Positions 12,188-24,264 of a DNA stretch of 64,000 nt are shown one piece after another; positions within the stretch are counted from its first letter, which is position 1; every line of letters starts with the position of its first letter. Under the pieces are notes generated by a model. The model had not been told where the DNA came from. It saw only the letters and a list, made by a program, of their open reading frames with translations, and made no database searches. Source of the DNA: Mauremys mutica (Eukaryota; Chordata; Testudines; Geoemydidae); NCBI RefSeq assembly GCF_020497125.1, contig NC_059077.1, positions 21,832,840-21,896,839 of the forward strand, given 5' to 3'. The position numbers and the translations under genes are program-made.

Positions 12188-14189
12188 TCATCCTTCTGTA
12201 TTTTCATCTCCTTTTATACACCTTAAACATCTAGGATAAAAACTGGGAACATACGCCTTAATACCACACAACACTATTACATTTGATCTGCAATTCTCAA
12301 CAGTGCACATTACATCTTGATCAGGAACATCCTCTTTGAAACAATTTAAACCCAATTTATAAACCACCAACAATTTTCTCTCTCTCTCTGAAGAACCTGC
12401 AAGGAAGCTTTAGTTAAAACCTCATTTTACCATACCTGGTGACTCCCAGTTTGTACTTCTGCTGTACAAAAAATTAAGGCCGCCAAGAATTTAACTGTGA
12501 AAAGTAAGTACTGTGTAATTATCAAGTATAGTCATTTATAGACAGACTTTACAAATACTGTTCCCAACTTTGAAACTTAATTATGTAAAGAGAATCTCTG
12601 ATTAAGTTTAATTAGTCAGATTTACTGAACCATCCAAAGTAAGTTTTATTGCTTAACTTAGATAATGTTTTCACCCCTCAGCACTTCAATTTTTAGAATT
12701 GACATTTCAGCAGGTAACTATTCATCAAAGTTTCGTTGTAGTCTCCCACCAGTTGCAATTCACTCTCTTCCATAACAACCTGATACAGCAGCACCAGCCT
12801 GAATTAGCAGCTCTATGAAATGTAAATTGCTCCATTCATCTCTATCAAAGCTCCATGGACTCTGTTATTCTGTGGCCATGGAATCAGGTATTTTTCCATT
12901 ATGCCTCAAAATGGAGTATTTTATCATAATTTACCATTTACCAGCAGCAAGTTTCCCATCATTATTTTCCTTTGTCTCCCTGCTATACTGGGACCTGCTT
13001 GTAACTGTTTCTTACTCTCCAGTTTTCCGCTCAAGGGGAAGTTAATTGGATTACACAGTGCACTGTTACATGGAGGCAAGCAGCTGGGCAATCCCAATCA
13101 CCCTCTCTTTCTTCTCTTTTCTGGAGATCCCCTTAATGTGTTTCTGCCCTTGCAGCACACTTCACAGACCATCACTGGCCTGCTCTAAATGTCTCTTTTT
13201 AGGGACTGAATTTGACTTAGGTTTTCAACCTGGAGGTCAGGACCACCCTGCACTTTCCACACTGCTAAATGGGGAAATGATCTCAGGAAGTCAATCACAG
13301 CACCAAGTGCCCACAAGGGAGAAATCTATTTTAGTCTGGTGAACTAAGGCAGAGAGAGATTAAGGGCCTGATTTTCAAAGCTAATGGCCACTAACTTTCT
13401 TGCCAAATGTGTCTTTCTGTAATTTTGATAGCCAATATTATTTGGACTAGGTTCCTATCTATTGGTTACATCTCATATCCTGAAGCTGAGTATGCATACT
13501 TCTGTTTTATTGAAGTTCGACTGCTGATTTTCCACAACGCAGCAGTGCTGCTTTGGAGTTGAGTGGTACTAAATATGAAACTGCTCCTCTTTAAGCAAGT
13601 TCCTCACTGTATGGACCTCTCAGTCTGGTAATCCACTTGCTTATGGGTGTCTGACTCAATGCTGCCAGTCCTAAATATTCAAAAATTATGGAGTTGTCTT
13701 CCCCTCCTCCCCAACTTTTTTTTTTTAATTATAACATATTGGGTTCTTTTTACTTGCCTTTTGGTTTCTGACCTTTCAGGGTGCAGCTGGGTCACATTTT
13801 CAACTTTTTCTCCACAATTGGGATAAGAAACCTATTTTTTTTTTTAAATGAAAGCTGATTCTTACACAACTGTCTGATTCTAGGAGAACCACAAGTACAT
13901 TGATGCAGAATGACAACAATCTGGGGATTTGATTGGACAGAAGTGGCCTGGGCTGAGAGCACCACCTACATTTAAAAACCTGCCTAAATATAACACCATT
14001 TTGAACCCCCATCACATGGAGTGAATGCGAACTTTGTTAGGAGAATGGAAAGATAAGACCTTTGACATTTATAATGAAAAAGATTATAAACATATTAGAG
14101 GGTCTCAATATGTCCATAAAGAAAATTACTTTTGCTCAGAAGAAGGGTAATGAAGTCAACCGATATTTAACTTGTGTGGCTGACAATCA

Positions 14190-15350
14190 GAGTTCAGGCA
14201 CCCCCAGGGAAGAACAGGCGGTCTGAACCCCAAAGAGTAAGCAACTGAATCAACTGCTTGTATACAATGTTATTGTACATAAAAATATGTTGAGTAATGT
14301 CTTTTATGAAAGCTTGTAATGTTCTGAACTTGATGGTCATTATGAGATACGTATACAGACTAGTATCAGAGGGGTAGCCGTGTTAGTCTGGATCTGTAAA
14401 AGCAGCAAAGAGTCCTGTGGCACCTTATAGACTAACAGACGTTTTGGAGCATGAGCTTTCATGGGTGAATACCCACTTCGTCGGATGCAAGACTGTGGTT
14501 GTGAATCTATACATGTATATACATAATATTCTATGCTCATAATCTGTACTACAATTTCAAATACACCTGAAAGAAGGGAGGTACTCCTCCCCAGCCAGAT
14601 GTTTACCCAAAGTCAGACACAAATAATGATCCATGGTACAACCCAGGAAAGGACAAGTGATGGACCATTACAGTCAAGAGGGAATTCCCCCTCCCCCCCG
14701 CCCCCATGAACCACCATAGTCTGAGAGGAAAAAAACCTGCAAACACTTAAAGAAAAAGGGTTGAAGAGAAGGCTATCCAGAACTCACAGACAGTCTTGAA
14801 GGTGGGGCACTGTCTGTGAATGATGGATCCTCCTTTAGGACTCGAGGGCATGTTGAGAAACTGTTCAGAGGTAATAGATAACTGGTATTAGAAAAGTGAA
14901 TTTATCTAACATAGAAGTATAAAGCCTGAAGTTGCATCTTTATGTTTATTCTGTGTAATGTATATGCATTTGCTTTCCCTTACTATTTCATCTTTGAATC
15001 TGTGATTTTTCTATTAAATAAACGTTTTTGTTTATTTTTTAACCTAAGCAGGTCTCTTGTGCAAACTGTGTGGAGTGCTAACATGGAGCTGTTTTCACAC
15101 CTTTGGGAATGATGAACCAGAGGGGCAAAGTCCAAATGACTGGTAGTTCAGAACTGTGGGCAGACGTGTTTGGAGAGACTCAGGACTGGAACGCTGTTGG
15201 GGTTACCCTGCAAAGAGTCACTAGGTTGGTGGAAGCCAGGGTGAAATTTTTAGGCTTGTGGATTGGCTACTGGAGTCACAGCAGTGAGCCATTGCAGCAC
15301 AGCATTAAGGCACCCAAAATTACAAGGCAGGCGGTGACAGAATCCCTTAC
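14190..15350 (+). mobile_element. Probable LTR-retrotransposon-derived sequence
   Basis: This block is unlike its surroundings. It includes a poly(A) signal AATAAA at 15017-15022 followed by a T-rich stretch, and was interrupted by a later Penelope-like insertion at 14366-14489. I recognise it as repeat-like but see no clean TG...CA ends or target duplication, so boundaries and class are tentative. Confidence 0.3.
14366..14489 (-). mobile_element. Penelope-like element terminal fragment
   Basis: It starts atcagaggggtagccgtg and continues through the terminal region to cggatgca, about 124 bp and clearly related to the element at 9721-10484. Its hammerhead-like hairpin (minus strand, about 14450-14486) keeps G8 and A9 of the core but has C at position 4 and an altered stem II closing base (ATGAAA instead of ACGAAA). 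It is the uninverted reference for the microinversion at 9738-9762. Confidence 0.75.
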
Positions 15351-16558
15351 TGGTCTGGGGGATCCTCAAAACTTCACAGATTTTAATCTGTTACATTTCA
15401 AAATCAGATGGATAAACTGAATCCACTAGCCCCTCCATTTCAATAGGCCTCATGATTTAAATATTGTTGCCACAGTATTTAAGTCTCTCTTTAAAGCTCA
15501 AAATAAATTACTTTCTTCAAGATGTTCTCGTGTGCTTTTTATTATGCGGTTGCTGATATTTTAGCATTTGTTTTGGTAAAAAGCATGCACACTCCACTCT
15601 GATGGAATAAAGAATTCATGGCTTTTCAAACAAAAAGTAGGTCAAATTCTAAGCAAATGAACCTTGAAAGTGCCCCTGTAAGTATGAGATGTGAAAGAAT
15701 GAACATTTTAAATATTAGCATTTAGGGCTTTTAGCTATACTATTCCTTAAACTCCGCATAACCTTTTCATCCATTTTAGGTTAAGTCTTTCATATATGGA
15801 AAAATGGAAATAGAGAGACTAAAAAAGTATTCTTTCAACGGCAACGAACACCAGAAAAACAAATCACCTAAGACTGAAACATCTTTTAACTCCAAGTTCT
15901 TTTATTTTATTTTTTTTTAAATACACCAATAACAAAATAAAATGCAAAATGGCTATTTGGTTTTTATTCCTGATTGCACATGTGCACATATTCATATCAT
16001 TTCACATAATACATCTTTTAGATTCTCATTAAAAGCAGTTAACAAAATTCTAGGAAGAAAAACAGTATTGGTATGAGGATCCAGAATAAATATAGCCTTT
16101 AAGAAACATTCTTGAATGTCTGACAAACCAAAGAAACTCTATGAGGCTTTGAGAGGTGGGGGGGGGGGGAGAGATTCTGTGCAAACAAATTAAGGCGGAA
16201 TACTGCTGGACTAGACGTAACAGTAGTTAGGTCTGTCTGCCTGAACAGAGGTCCAATTCTTCAGAAGTAGAGGAGGTTGGGAGGAGGCTTGGAAAGTTTT
16301 CAAACTCTGCTTTAAAAAAAGTTGACCAAAAGATAATGCTGACAGGGCAGTCTGCCCACAAAAGTAAATTTATTTTATGGTAAAAAGGCAACATTTAACC
16401 ATTTTTCAATAACTTGATTTTATAAATATCCATTAGCGCCGCTCTGATTAATAATCCCTAAGTATTGTAGGAGTCTCCACAAAGAGTTACTTTAAAACCT
16501 GCAAAATCCAGGTGCAAAAGTGATGGATTAAAGACTGACTCAGATTTTTAGCTTAATT

Positions 16559-16688
16559 AGGGCCCTGATTCAATAAGGTACATAAGCACGTGCCCAGCTC
16601 AGAGTATCTGAGTAGTCCCATTGGCTTCCGTGAGACTGATCATGTGCTACATTAGGCACATACTTAAGTATTTTACAAAATTGGGGCC
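16559..16688. mobile_element. Palindromic MITE
   Basis: The block runs from gggccctgattcaataag to ttacaaaattggggccc, with the two halves inverted around agtagtcccattggcttc. Related pieces lie near 45157-45230 and 49050-49110. It is non-coding, and the superfamily is uncertain. Confidence 0.55.
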
Positions 16689-16794
16689 CAGATGCTTCAA
16701 TTTTTTTCAAATTATGCACATCAATTCATTAACTCCTTTTAAAAAGTTCTTCAGAGTAGTGATGGTGCTGAAGCATATACACACAGCATAATCA

Positions 16795-16850
16795 GTATAC
16801 TGTACAGCCCTTAGCACATCTGGGCCCTGACCATGATTGGGTAACATCTC
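16795..16850 (+). mobile_element. L2/MIR-like LINE tail fragment
   Basis: The stretch tgtacagcccttagcacatc followed by tgggccctgaccatgattgg resembles the conserved 3' tail shared by L2-clade elements and their SINEs. It is short and decayed. Confidence 0.4.
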
Positions 16851-16910
16851 TCAGTACAGAAAAAGATATTTTTTTCAGTATTTAAATTGTAATTTACACT
16901 TAGCCAATTA

Positions 16911-17162
<252 letters not shown>

Positions 17163-17668
17163 CTAGTCAAATCTTAGAATTTCAGACAAAGGTCAATTTT
17201 CGTCTCCCTACTATTGCAAACCTAGAAAAATTAGCTTTTCACCCGCCACTTGATACAGAAAATCTGGAAGAAAATCTACCCCCCGATTTATTTAATTGAT
17301 TTCTCAAAGTCTATCTTTGAAAAGTGGTGAAACATTAGAAAATTAACACAAATATTGTAGTAAATGATGCTTTTTAGTTATCTTTAGTGTGCTGTGTTAA
17401 ACATATGCACAAGCAGTATATATAAATTACTTTTGTAATTAATTTTTTCAGACCTCGAAGTTTAAGTTGTAGTCTAATTTAGACACTCTACTGGTTGAAT
17501 AGTATAATTTGTGTTTCCTGAGCAATGCTAACATTACATTTACATTCGTAAGTAGAAAGGCCCTGATGAAATGCTTAATACTGGCTTTCAGACTGCTATT
17601 AATGTAAATAGCATGATTATGCATAATAATCAATAAGCAATCCCAGATCATATGAAGGGATCTACTTA

Positions 17669-17787
17669 AAAACGCAGAAAAATCACATTTTTTGCAAGTT
17701 GGTCACAGCATAAATAGCCATGTAATACATCTGCGAAATTTGCTATTTATGCCGTGACCAACCCGCAAAAAATATGTGATTTCTCTG
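17669..17787. mobile_element. Short palindromic element
   Basis: The left arm (acgcagaaaaatcac, then ggtcacagcataaatag) is repeated inverted at the right (ctatttatgccgtgacc, then atgtgatttctctgc), with about 20 unpaired bases between. It directly abuts the hAT element that starts at 17788. Confidence 0.55.
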
Positions 17788-18228
17788 CAGTGCTTCTCAA
17801 ACTGGGGGTCCCGACCCAAAAGGAGGTTGCAAGCCCTATTGTAGGGGGATTGCTACATTGCCACCCTTACCTCTGCGCTGCCTTCAGAGCTAGGAAGCTG
17901 GAAAGTAGCGGCTGCTGGTCAGGTGCCCAGCTCTGTAGGCAGTGCCACCATGAGCAGCAATGCAGAAGGTAGCATGGTATGATACTGCCACCCTTATTTC
18001 TCTGCTGCTGCTAGCAATGGCGCTGCCTTCAGAGCTGGGCACGTAGCCAGCAGCTGCCACTCTCTGCTCTGCCTTCAGCATTGGACGGCTCAGAGAATGG
18101 CAGCTGCTGGCCAAGCGCCCAGCTCTGAAGGCAGCGCAGAAGTAAGGGGGCAATACTGCAACCCCCCATCCTCCACAGTAGACTTGTGATGCCCTTTTGG
18201 GTTGGGACCCCCAGTTTGAGAAACGCTG
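17788..18228. mobile_element. Non-autonomous hAT-like element
   Basis: The termini are CAGTGCTTCTCAAACTGGG and, on the other strand, CAGCGTTTCTCAAACTGGG; the next bases (ggtcc, gacccaaaagg) also pair. The interior is an imperfect GC-rich palindrome. Unlike its relatives, I could not find a matching 8-bp duplication, perhaps because it abuts another repeat. Confidence 0.75.
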
Positions 18229-18354
18229 TGTACCTTTTCTATACTTTTACCCTAGGGTAAAAAGCAGTGATGAGCTGCCAAAATCTTAACAACGGGTTCC
18301 CTATAAAAAGTTCTGATTTAAGGGATGTGCGACAGCATGTATTTTTTGTACCAA

Positions 18355-18445
18355 TAGGGTTACCATACGTCCATATTTTCCCAGGAGGTGATTAAGAACC
18401 GAAAAGCCTGACATGTCCAGGAAAATACAGATGTATTTTAACCCT
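18355..18445. mobile_element. Nested MITE (GGGTTACCATACGTCC type)
   Basis: It runs from agggttaccatacgtcc to the inverted form cagatgtattttaaccct, inside the larger hAT element. About 90 bp, non-coding. Confidence 0.5.
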
Positions 18446-18769
18446 ACCTAAAGTTCTTTTTTAAAAAGATGGGGCTGAACTAGAAATGAGCTCCGTTTCA
18501 CATGTGTGGGTGGTGATCAGGGACAGTCTCAATTTTTGGGTCTTTTTCTTATATAGGCTCCTATTACCCCTCACCCCCGTCCCGATTTTTCACACTTGCT
18601 GTCTGGTCACTCTAGGGTGTGCACATATGTGGGTCCCAGCTGCTCCCTGCCCCCCCCCCTCATTAAAGAAGGTGTGCAGGGTTACTGCCCTGGGAACTGC
18701 AGGGCACCAGTGGATGTGGGGCTGGCTGCAGATAGGGGCGTGGGGTAGGGCTAGCTGGAGGCAGGGAGT

Positions 18770-19330
18770 GACACGGGCTGGCTGTGGGCAGGTGATGCAG
18801 ATGGGCGGGCTGCAGGTGGCTGTGGGCAGGGGGTGGCTGCGGGCGGCTGTGGGCAGAGGCTGGCTGCAGGCAGGGGGTGGCTGTGGCAGGGGCTGCAGGC
18901 AGAGGCTGGCTGCGGGCAGAGGCTGGCTGTGGCAAGGGCTGGCTGCGGGCAGAGGGCGGCTGTGGCAAGGGCTGGCTGCGGGCAGAGGGCGGCTGTGGCA
19001 AGGGCTGGCTGCGGGCAGAGGGCGGCTGTGGCAAGGGCTGGCTGTGGGCAGAGGGCGGCTGTGGCAAGGGCTGGCTGCGGGTGGCTGTGGGCAGGGGGTG
19101 GGGCAGAGGGCGGCTGTGGGCAGGGGGTGGCTGGGGGCAGGGGCTGGCTGCGGGCAGAGGGTGGCTGTGGGTGGCTGGGGGCAGGGGGTGGGGCAGGGGG
19201 GTGGCTGTGGGTGGCTGGCTGCGGGCAGGGGGCGGCTGGGCTGGCTGGGGGCGGCTGGGCTGGCTGGGGCTGGCTGGGGGCGGCTGGCTGGGGGTGGCTG
19301 CGGGCAGGGAAGGCGGGGGAGGGGCGCAGA
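18770..19330. repeat. GC-rich minisatellite with 33-bp core unit
   Basis: Five near-perfect 33-bp units run from 18904 to 19068 (unit starts at 18904, 18937, 18970, 19003 and 19036), each starting ggctggctgcgggcag or close to it and ending tgtggcaag. More decayed ggctg-rich copies flank them. Because 33 is a multiple of 3 and the unit lacks stops in several frames, long overlapping open frames appear on both strands, none of them a gene. The plus strand is G-rich and ends in a G-run near 19340-19354. Confidence 0.9.
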
Positions 19331-20345
19331 TACTCACACGGGGGGGGGGGGGGGCTGGGAGCAGCAGGACCCAGCTGGGGACTCACCAGGCAGCAGCAGG
19401 AGCCCCAGGGCCAGAGGTCCAAAGAGCAGGAGCAGCAACAGGGCCAGGAGGCAGCTCACATGGCTCTCGCAGCACAGTGCAGCGCCCCCCGGCGGCCGGG
19501 AGGAGGAATTACAGGCTTCCCAGGCAGAGCCCATCAAAGCTTCCCTCGCAGGGAAGCTAGTTAACAAGCGGTTCTAAAACCGCTTCTAAATTTAACAACG
19601 GGTTCGTGCAAACCGGCTCCAGCTCACCCCTGGTAAAAAGTATATAAACACCAGATTTCACGGTCCATGCCACAATTTTCATAGCTATCAATCTGGTAGA
19701 CCCCTAATTATATGCAACACTTTATTCTGCGTACATTGAATAAAGTTGTTTTCCAAACCAATTCTATCAAAATTAGCTATTTTTCTAGTCATTAGTTTCC
19801 TGTTTGAATACAACTGGCTAAGTATTTTTGAAGCCTATTGTAAAATAGTATTTATACATGCCACAAGATAGCAATTTAAGGATGTTTCATGAACTAAAGC
19901 AAGTCTAAAGTACTATCTTAGGTTTCTGTGATCTTTATGCTATCTGCTTAGGAAAAAGTCCTGCACAGATAGGAGAAATGGAAGAGATGACTCAAAAAAT
20001 CTTCCTAACTGTGCATCTCATTGCTTACGTTTTTGTCATGACTTTAAAGGAATAGTGTCAATTTGAAAACCACGTCTAAAGTGTTTTGACTTACAGTAGT
20101 TCAAGATAATACCAAATGTAGGCCATTTTCAAACCAAACTAATTTTTTAAGTGGTATTTATTTTGAAGGCAAAGAAGAATGCATTTCCAAAGTTTGGGAG
20201 GGGAGTTGAAATTCTAGCTTATGATGGGAAGCCAACTTCGATTTTAACTATAGAGCAGTCAACATGGCCATAATACTATTTTTCATAAGTAAACTTAAAA
20301 TATAGGACAAAACCAAACCCTTTAGAAGAAAAACAAAATCAAAGG

Positions 20346-20470
20346 AAGATAGGAAAAGTCATATTGGATCACACTCATGGTCCATCTGGTCCAGCATCCT
20401 GTCTTCAGCATTGGCAAGCACCAGATGTTTTAAAGGAAGGTGCAAGTAGGCAGATATGAGATAATCTGAT
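20346..20470 (-). mobile_element. CR1 3' end fragment
   Basis: The sequence catattggatcacactc then atggtccatctggtccagc is the reverse complement of the CR1 3' terminus (ggaccatTGGTCTGA... type). It is followed by the adjacent conserved block cagatgttttaaaggaagg. Confidence 0.65.
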
Positions 20471-20739
20471 AATCATGAAAGTCTCATGCTAACCCCCAAA
20501 AAAGACTTGATTAAACCAGGAAGCATGAGATTTTATATCGCTCTCAAATCATATGTCAATGTGTACAGTTATACCAAGCTAAAATGAGTGCATGCGTGCA
20601 TTCATGATTTTGCTATACATTAATGTCGAATATGTAGTTTTTAATCAAATTAAATATACGTTATTCTCACAGTAATTATGAACAGTAACAAAAATTCTGT
20701 CAACTGATCAAAATATTAAAAATGACAAAGTAAAGTGTT

Positions 20740-21363
20740 TTTATACATAAACAGAGCATTAAGCACCTGTGGAACTCATTGCAGCAAAGGTTCAATAAGA
20801 TTCAAAAAGGAATATTTATATTATATAAATATTGACAAAATCCACAGCTGTTAGATCAGCGGTGGGCAACCTGCAGCCCATCAGGGTAAGCCACTGGCGG
20901 GCCGCCAGACCGTTTGTTTACATTTGCATGGCCGCATGCAGCTCCCAGTGGCTGCAGTTTGCTGTTCCCAGCCAATGGGAGCTGCAGGAATGGTGAACTG
21001 TGGCTGCTGGGAGCTGCAGGCGGCTGTGCAAATGTAAACCATCGGTCTGGTGGCCCACCAGTGGCTTACCCTGATGGGCCATGTGTGGCCCGCAGGCTCA
21101 GGTTGCCCACCACTGTAGTAGATGAAACAAACATCTTTATAGATTATTTAAAAAAAAAAAAACCAAAAAAAAACCCCCACCCACCTTATGCTGAAGAGCA
21201 TATGCCAACCACTAACTAATGGGAGCTAGAAAGAAGCTGCTTTTATGGATAGGTTATGCCTTAACTTGTCCACTATGGGCTTTGAAACATCTGGTCCTGG
21301 ACACTGTCAGAAGCAGGATACTAGACTAGATGGATTACTGGCCTGATCAGTATGGCACTGTAG
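20740..21363 (+). mobile_element. CR1 3' end interrupted by a hAT element
   Basis: The CR1-like sequence (acctgtggaactcattgc, ttcaaaaaggaatatttat) breaks at 20856 and resumes after 21123, ending ctagatggattactggcctg then atcagtatggc, the CR1 3' end. The break is filled by the hAT element at 20857-21115. It also contains an A-rich run near 21150-21172. Confidence 0.75.
20857..21115. mobile_element. Palindromic hAT element inserted in CR1
   Basis: The ends are CAGCGGTGGGCAACC at left and, on the other strand, CAGTGGTGGGCAACC. The flanks tgttagat (20849-20856) and tagtagat (21116-21123) match at 6 of 8 positions. The 259-bp body is an imperfect palindrome centred on ccaatgggagctgc. Confidence 0.85.
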
Positions 21364-21874
21364 TAGGAAGACAGCCTGAGACAAAAGCCCTGTTCTGTGA
21401 GCGGGACCTGTTTCATACCAGGCCTCTGATACAAGGGTTTATGTCTCAGGCTCTCTGCTGGCACTTCCTACTAGTATTTCCCATTGAACAGCATCCTTTG
21501 AAAGAAAAAATAGATATTGAAATGAAACAAAAACCCACTGACCGGAGTTAATGTTGTGCCACAATGAAATATGCTTTTCCTTATATTTGATAAAAATGTG
21601 TTTATGATGTGGGTAGTTTAAGACTCATGAGGTTCATAACTATTTATTTCCTTGCTTTTAAGTCCTAGTGTTTTATAGAGAATTGTCATTTAGGAACCTT
21701 GATTTTTTTTTTAATTAATTGTTTAGATCAGTTGAAGTTAGTTTCACTATTACCACAGTAATCCCTACAGATATAAACTTCCCCACTTCAGCAATAATCC
21801 AAAACCATACATGACTACACTTCTGCGTAGGAGTTAAGCAATTAACCATGTAACAGTTTTCAATTAAGTGATTT

Positions 21875-21997
21875 TGGGGTGACCAGACAGCAAGTGTGAA
21901 AAATCGGGACGGGGGTGCGGGGTAATAGGAGCCTATATAAGAAAAAGCCCCAGATATCAGGACAGTCCCTATAAAATCGGGACATCTGGTCACCCTA
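21875..21997. mobile_element. Short MITE with 8-bp duplication (GGGTGACCAGA type)
   Basis: The ends are tggggtgaccagac and gtctggt-type inverted tctggtcaccctaa. The flanks agtgattt (21867-21874) and agtgatct (21998-22005) match at 7 of 8. The whole 123 bp is a near-palindrome. A half copy of the same family is nested at about 18520-18615. Confidence 0.8.
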
Positions 21998-22579
21998 AGT
22001 GATCTTGAAAGACTGATCAAAAGATAATTATTGTTTGTTAAGATTACAATGCTCCCTCTAGAGGGTTAGAAGACATTAAAATGGTGAGACCGCCTAAGTT
22101 CTCTTTTTTTTTTTAATTAGTCCTTGATGAAAGATTCAGACAGAATGTAGTTGACCCACATGTGAAGTAGCACCATGTTTCAAGGAGCACAGATTGCAGT
22201 GCTATGAACACAGTCACCAAGGAGAGTATTTAAAACAAATAAATAAAAAAACATTCTGTACATTTTAAACCTGGCATATTAATTGGGCTTTTGATGGCAT
22301 TCAGACAGAAGCACTGATCATATTTGAGTTCACAGCAATGACCACACATGATAATAGAAACATTCACATAAAAGGCTGATTTAGCAGGAAGCAGTTAACT
22401 CAAACCTCCTGGTATAGTAGAAGAGGAAGAGAAGAAGTGTTTGTCACCATTATAACAATATCTTTTATTCAAATCAGATCACATTGAACAACTCAGAGCA
22501 GTATTACATGGTACTATTCTTGCCACTCACACAACCCTCACCAGAAACACTGCTAACTATCCTTGATTTACTCATCTTA

Positions 22580-22770
22580 TAGAATCATAGAAGTGTAGGG
22601 CTATAAGGAACCTTGACAAGTCATGAAGCCCATCCCCCTGCGCTGAGGCAGGATCAAGTAAACCTAGAAAATCCCTGACAGTTGTTTGCTTAACCTGTTC
22701 TTAAAAACCTCCATTGATGGAGATTCCACAACCTACCTTGGAAGCCTTGTTTCACCACCTTCTGAGACTT
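22580..22770 (-). mobile_element. CR1 3' end fragment
   Basis: It begins tagaatcatagaagtgtagg and continues with ttaaaaacctccattgatgg and agattccacaacctacc, the standard antisense CR1 3' region. Confidence 0.8.
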
Positions 22771-23793
22771 TTTGTAGAAGTCTGCTAACCAGTTTTAAAA
22801 CCCTTATTTTAAAATTACTCGGCAGAAGGTAAAAAAATTTTAACTGTCTCAATGGGCAAAATATTGAAAGGCTAATTTTCTCTGCTGAAAGTCTGTATTA
22901 GAACAAATGTCTCTGAGTTCAATATTATATGGCAAGTCAACATTTCAAATCAAGGTATTATTTTAATGACCTGTAAATGAACTGTTACACTGATTTCTTC
23001 AAATCACGTAGAAAAATTCAGCTTTGACTTCAAAGTGAACCTGGCAATTTTCATGTCAAACAAAATTTTGCTAGCCAAAGTTATAGGAAGCTAAAAATAA
23101 GGCTAATACAGGAATCTGGTTGTGATCTTAACTATGGAAAGATCACTCTCTCAATGTATTTTATTTTACATCACATTTTAATATGACACCAGAACATATA
23201 CGAGTTCCTCCTATGGTTCTGCAGTGAGTGGTTAACTAAAACATTACTCTTCAATTGTGCAGATTTATGTTCTCTTCCACAACGGCACATAGACAGATAA
23301 GTAAATGTGCTGGTTTCTGCTTCACTTAAATGAGAGAAAAATTGTGCTAGATGAAGACAAAGTTGGCAGGAAAATAACTTTAATTTTTCAAGCCTTTGAA
23401 GTCCTTATCTGCACTAGTCAAAAAGCATTTCAACCAACCATTTGAAGCACTGTAAATGTGTATTCCCTGTACAACTTCAAACCACACAAACACAAAGAAG
23501 CTATGACAGGCATTTTGAAAGCATTCTTTGTACCAAGTGGTTGTAAACCTGAGAAAGTGTTTCATTCAGGTCCAGTTGAACCAGTGCAATCTACAGTGGT
23601 TTCTCCCCATTGTGGGCAGGAAGCCACAACTGTTGTAGCTGTATCAGATCAGCTAGTTCTAATTCCATCTTGCTGTTTATTGGCACGAGTACTTTTATCT
23701 ACAGAGATTGATTTCCAACTGTCCCTATACCTTGCTAGTCCATAAACTTGGCTGGCAGTACCAATGTCTCAAAAAAATCAAAATAAACAAGTA
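22771..23793. other. Intronic sequence without recognised features
   Basis: Apparently unique, AT-rich intron sequence. Nothing identifiable was seen. Confidence 0.5.
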
Positions 23794-23978
23794 CAATAGG
23801 ACCCTTTTTATCTGAGCCTCCATTATCTGTCTCTCTGTCTTAGCCACCCCGGGGCTGACAGTCTGAACCCTGCTGCCCCGGGGGCTGAAGCTCTTTGACC
23901 ATTCTCTGGATTATCCAGATTTTTGATTATCTGATGGTGCCCCGGTCCCAATTAGATCAGATAAATAGGGTTCCACTG
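23794..23978. mobile_element. Mariner/pogo-type MITE with TA duplication
   Basis: The ends are CAATAGGACCC at left and, on the other strand, CAGTGGAACCC, followed by ttttatctga and atttatctga. TA dinucleotides flank both ends (23792-23793, 23979-23980). The interior (tggattatccagatttttg) is typical of Tigger-like reptile MITEs. Confidence 0.8.
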
Positions 23979-24264
23979 TATTTGATAGCAATGCATGCCA
24001 TCTTCCACTCTGCTGGATACCACAATGTAATCTACAAATACAACATTTCTGTAACACTCATCTGACCCAGTTTTAATATACTGTTGAGTAGTGCCCATAC
24101 AACACAACCAGGGGTCAATTAAGTTTTTGCATACCTACCAATTACACTGATTAATCATGTCTGTAATGTGCATTTAGGGAAAATTAGACAACCATCGAAT
24201 AGGCAACAGTGTGTCAAGAGGCTATATGAATGTAGAATTATGTACAAAAAAACTGTATTCAAAA

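Larger units (their letters stand above)
18265..19632. mobile_element. Large hAT element carrying an expanded minisatellite, perfect 8-bp duplication
   Basis: It starts CAGTGATGAGCTGCC and ends GAGCTCACCCCTG-like (ccagctcacccctg), with aacaacgggtt near both ends in opposite orientation. The exact 8-bp duplication gtaaaaag is at 18257-18264 and 19633-19640. The 1.37-kb body contains two smaller nested MITEs (18355-18445 and about 18520-18615) and a GC-rich tandem array (about 18770-19330). It has no transposase. Confidence 0.88.

Noticed and set aside
13200..13345. Possible hAT terminus (ttttcaacctggaggtcagg)
   Set aside because: No matching inverted end or 8-bp duplication was found, so the similarity is too weak.
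18486..19577. 363-codon plus-strand open frame and several frames of more than 220 codons on both strands
   Set aside because: They are produced by the 33-bp GC-rich minisatellite inside a hAT element; frames are open in parallel on both strands, and the composition is repetitive.
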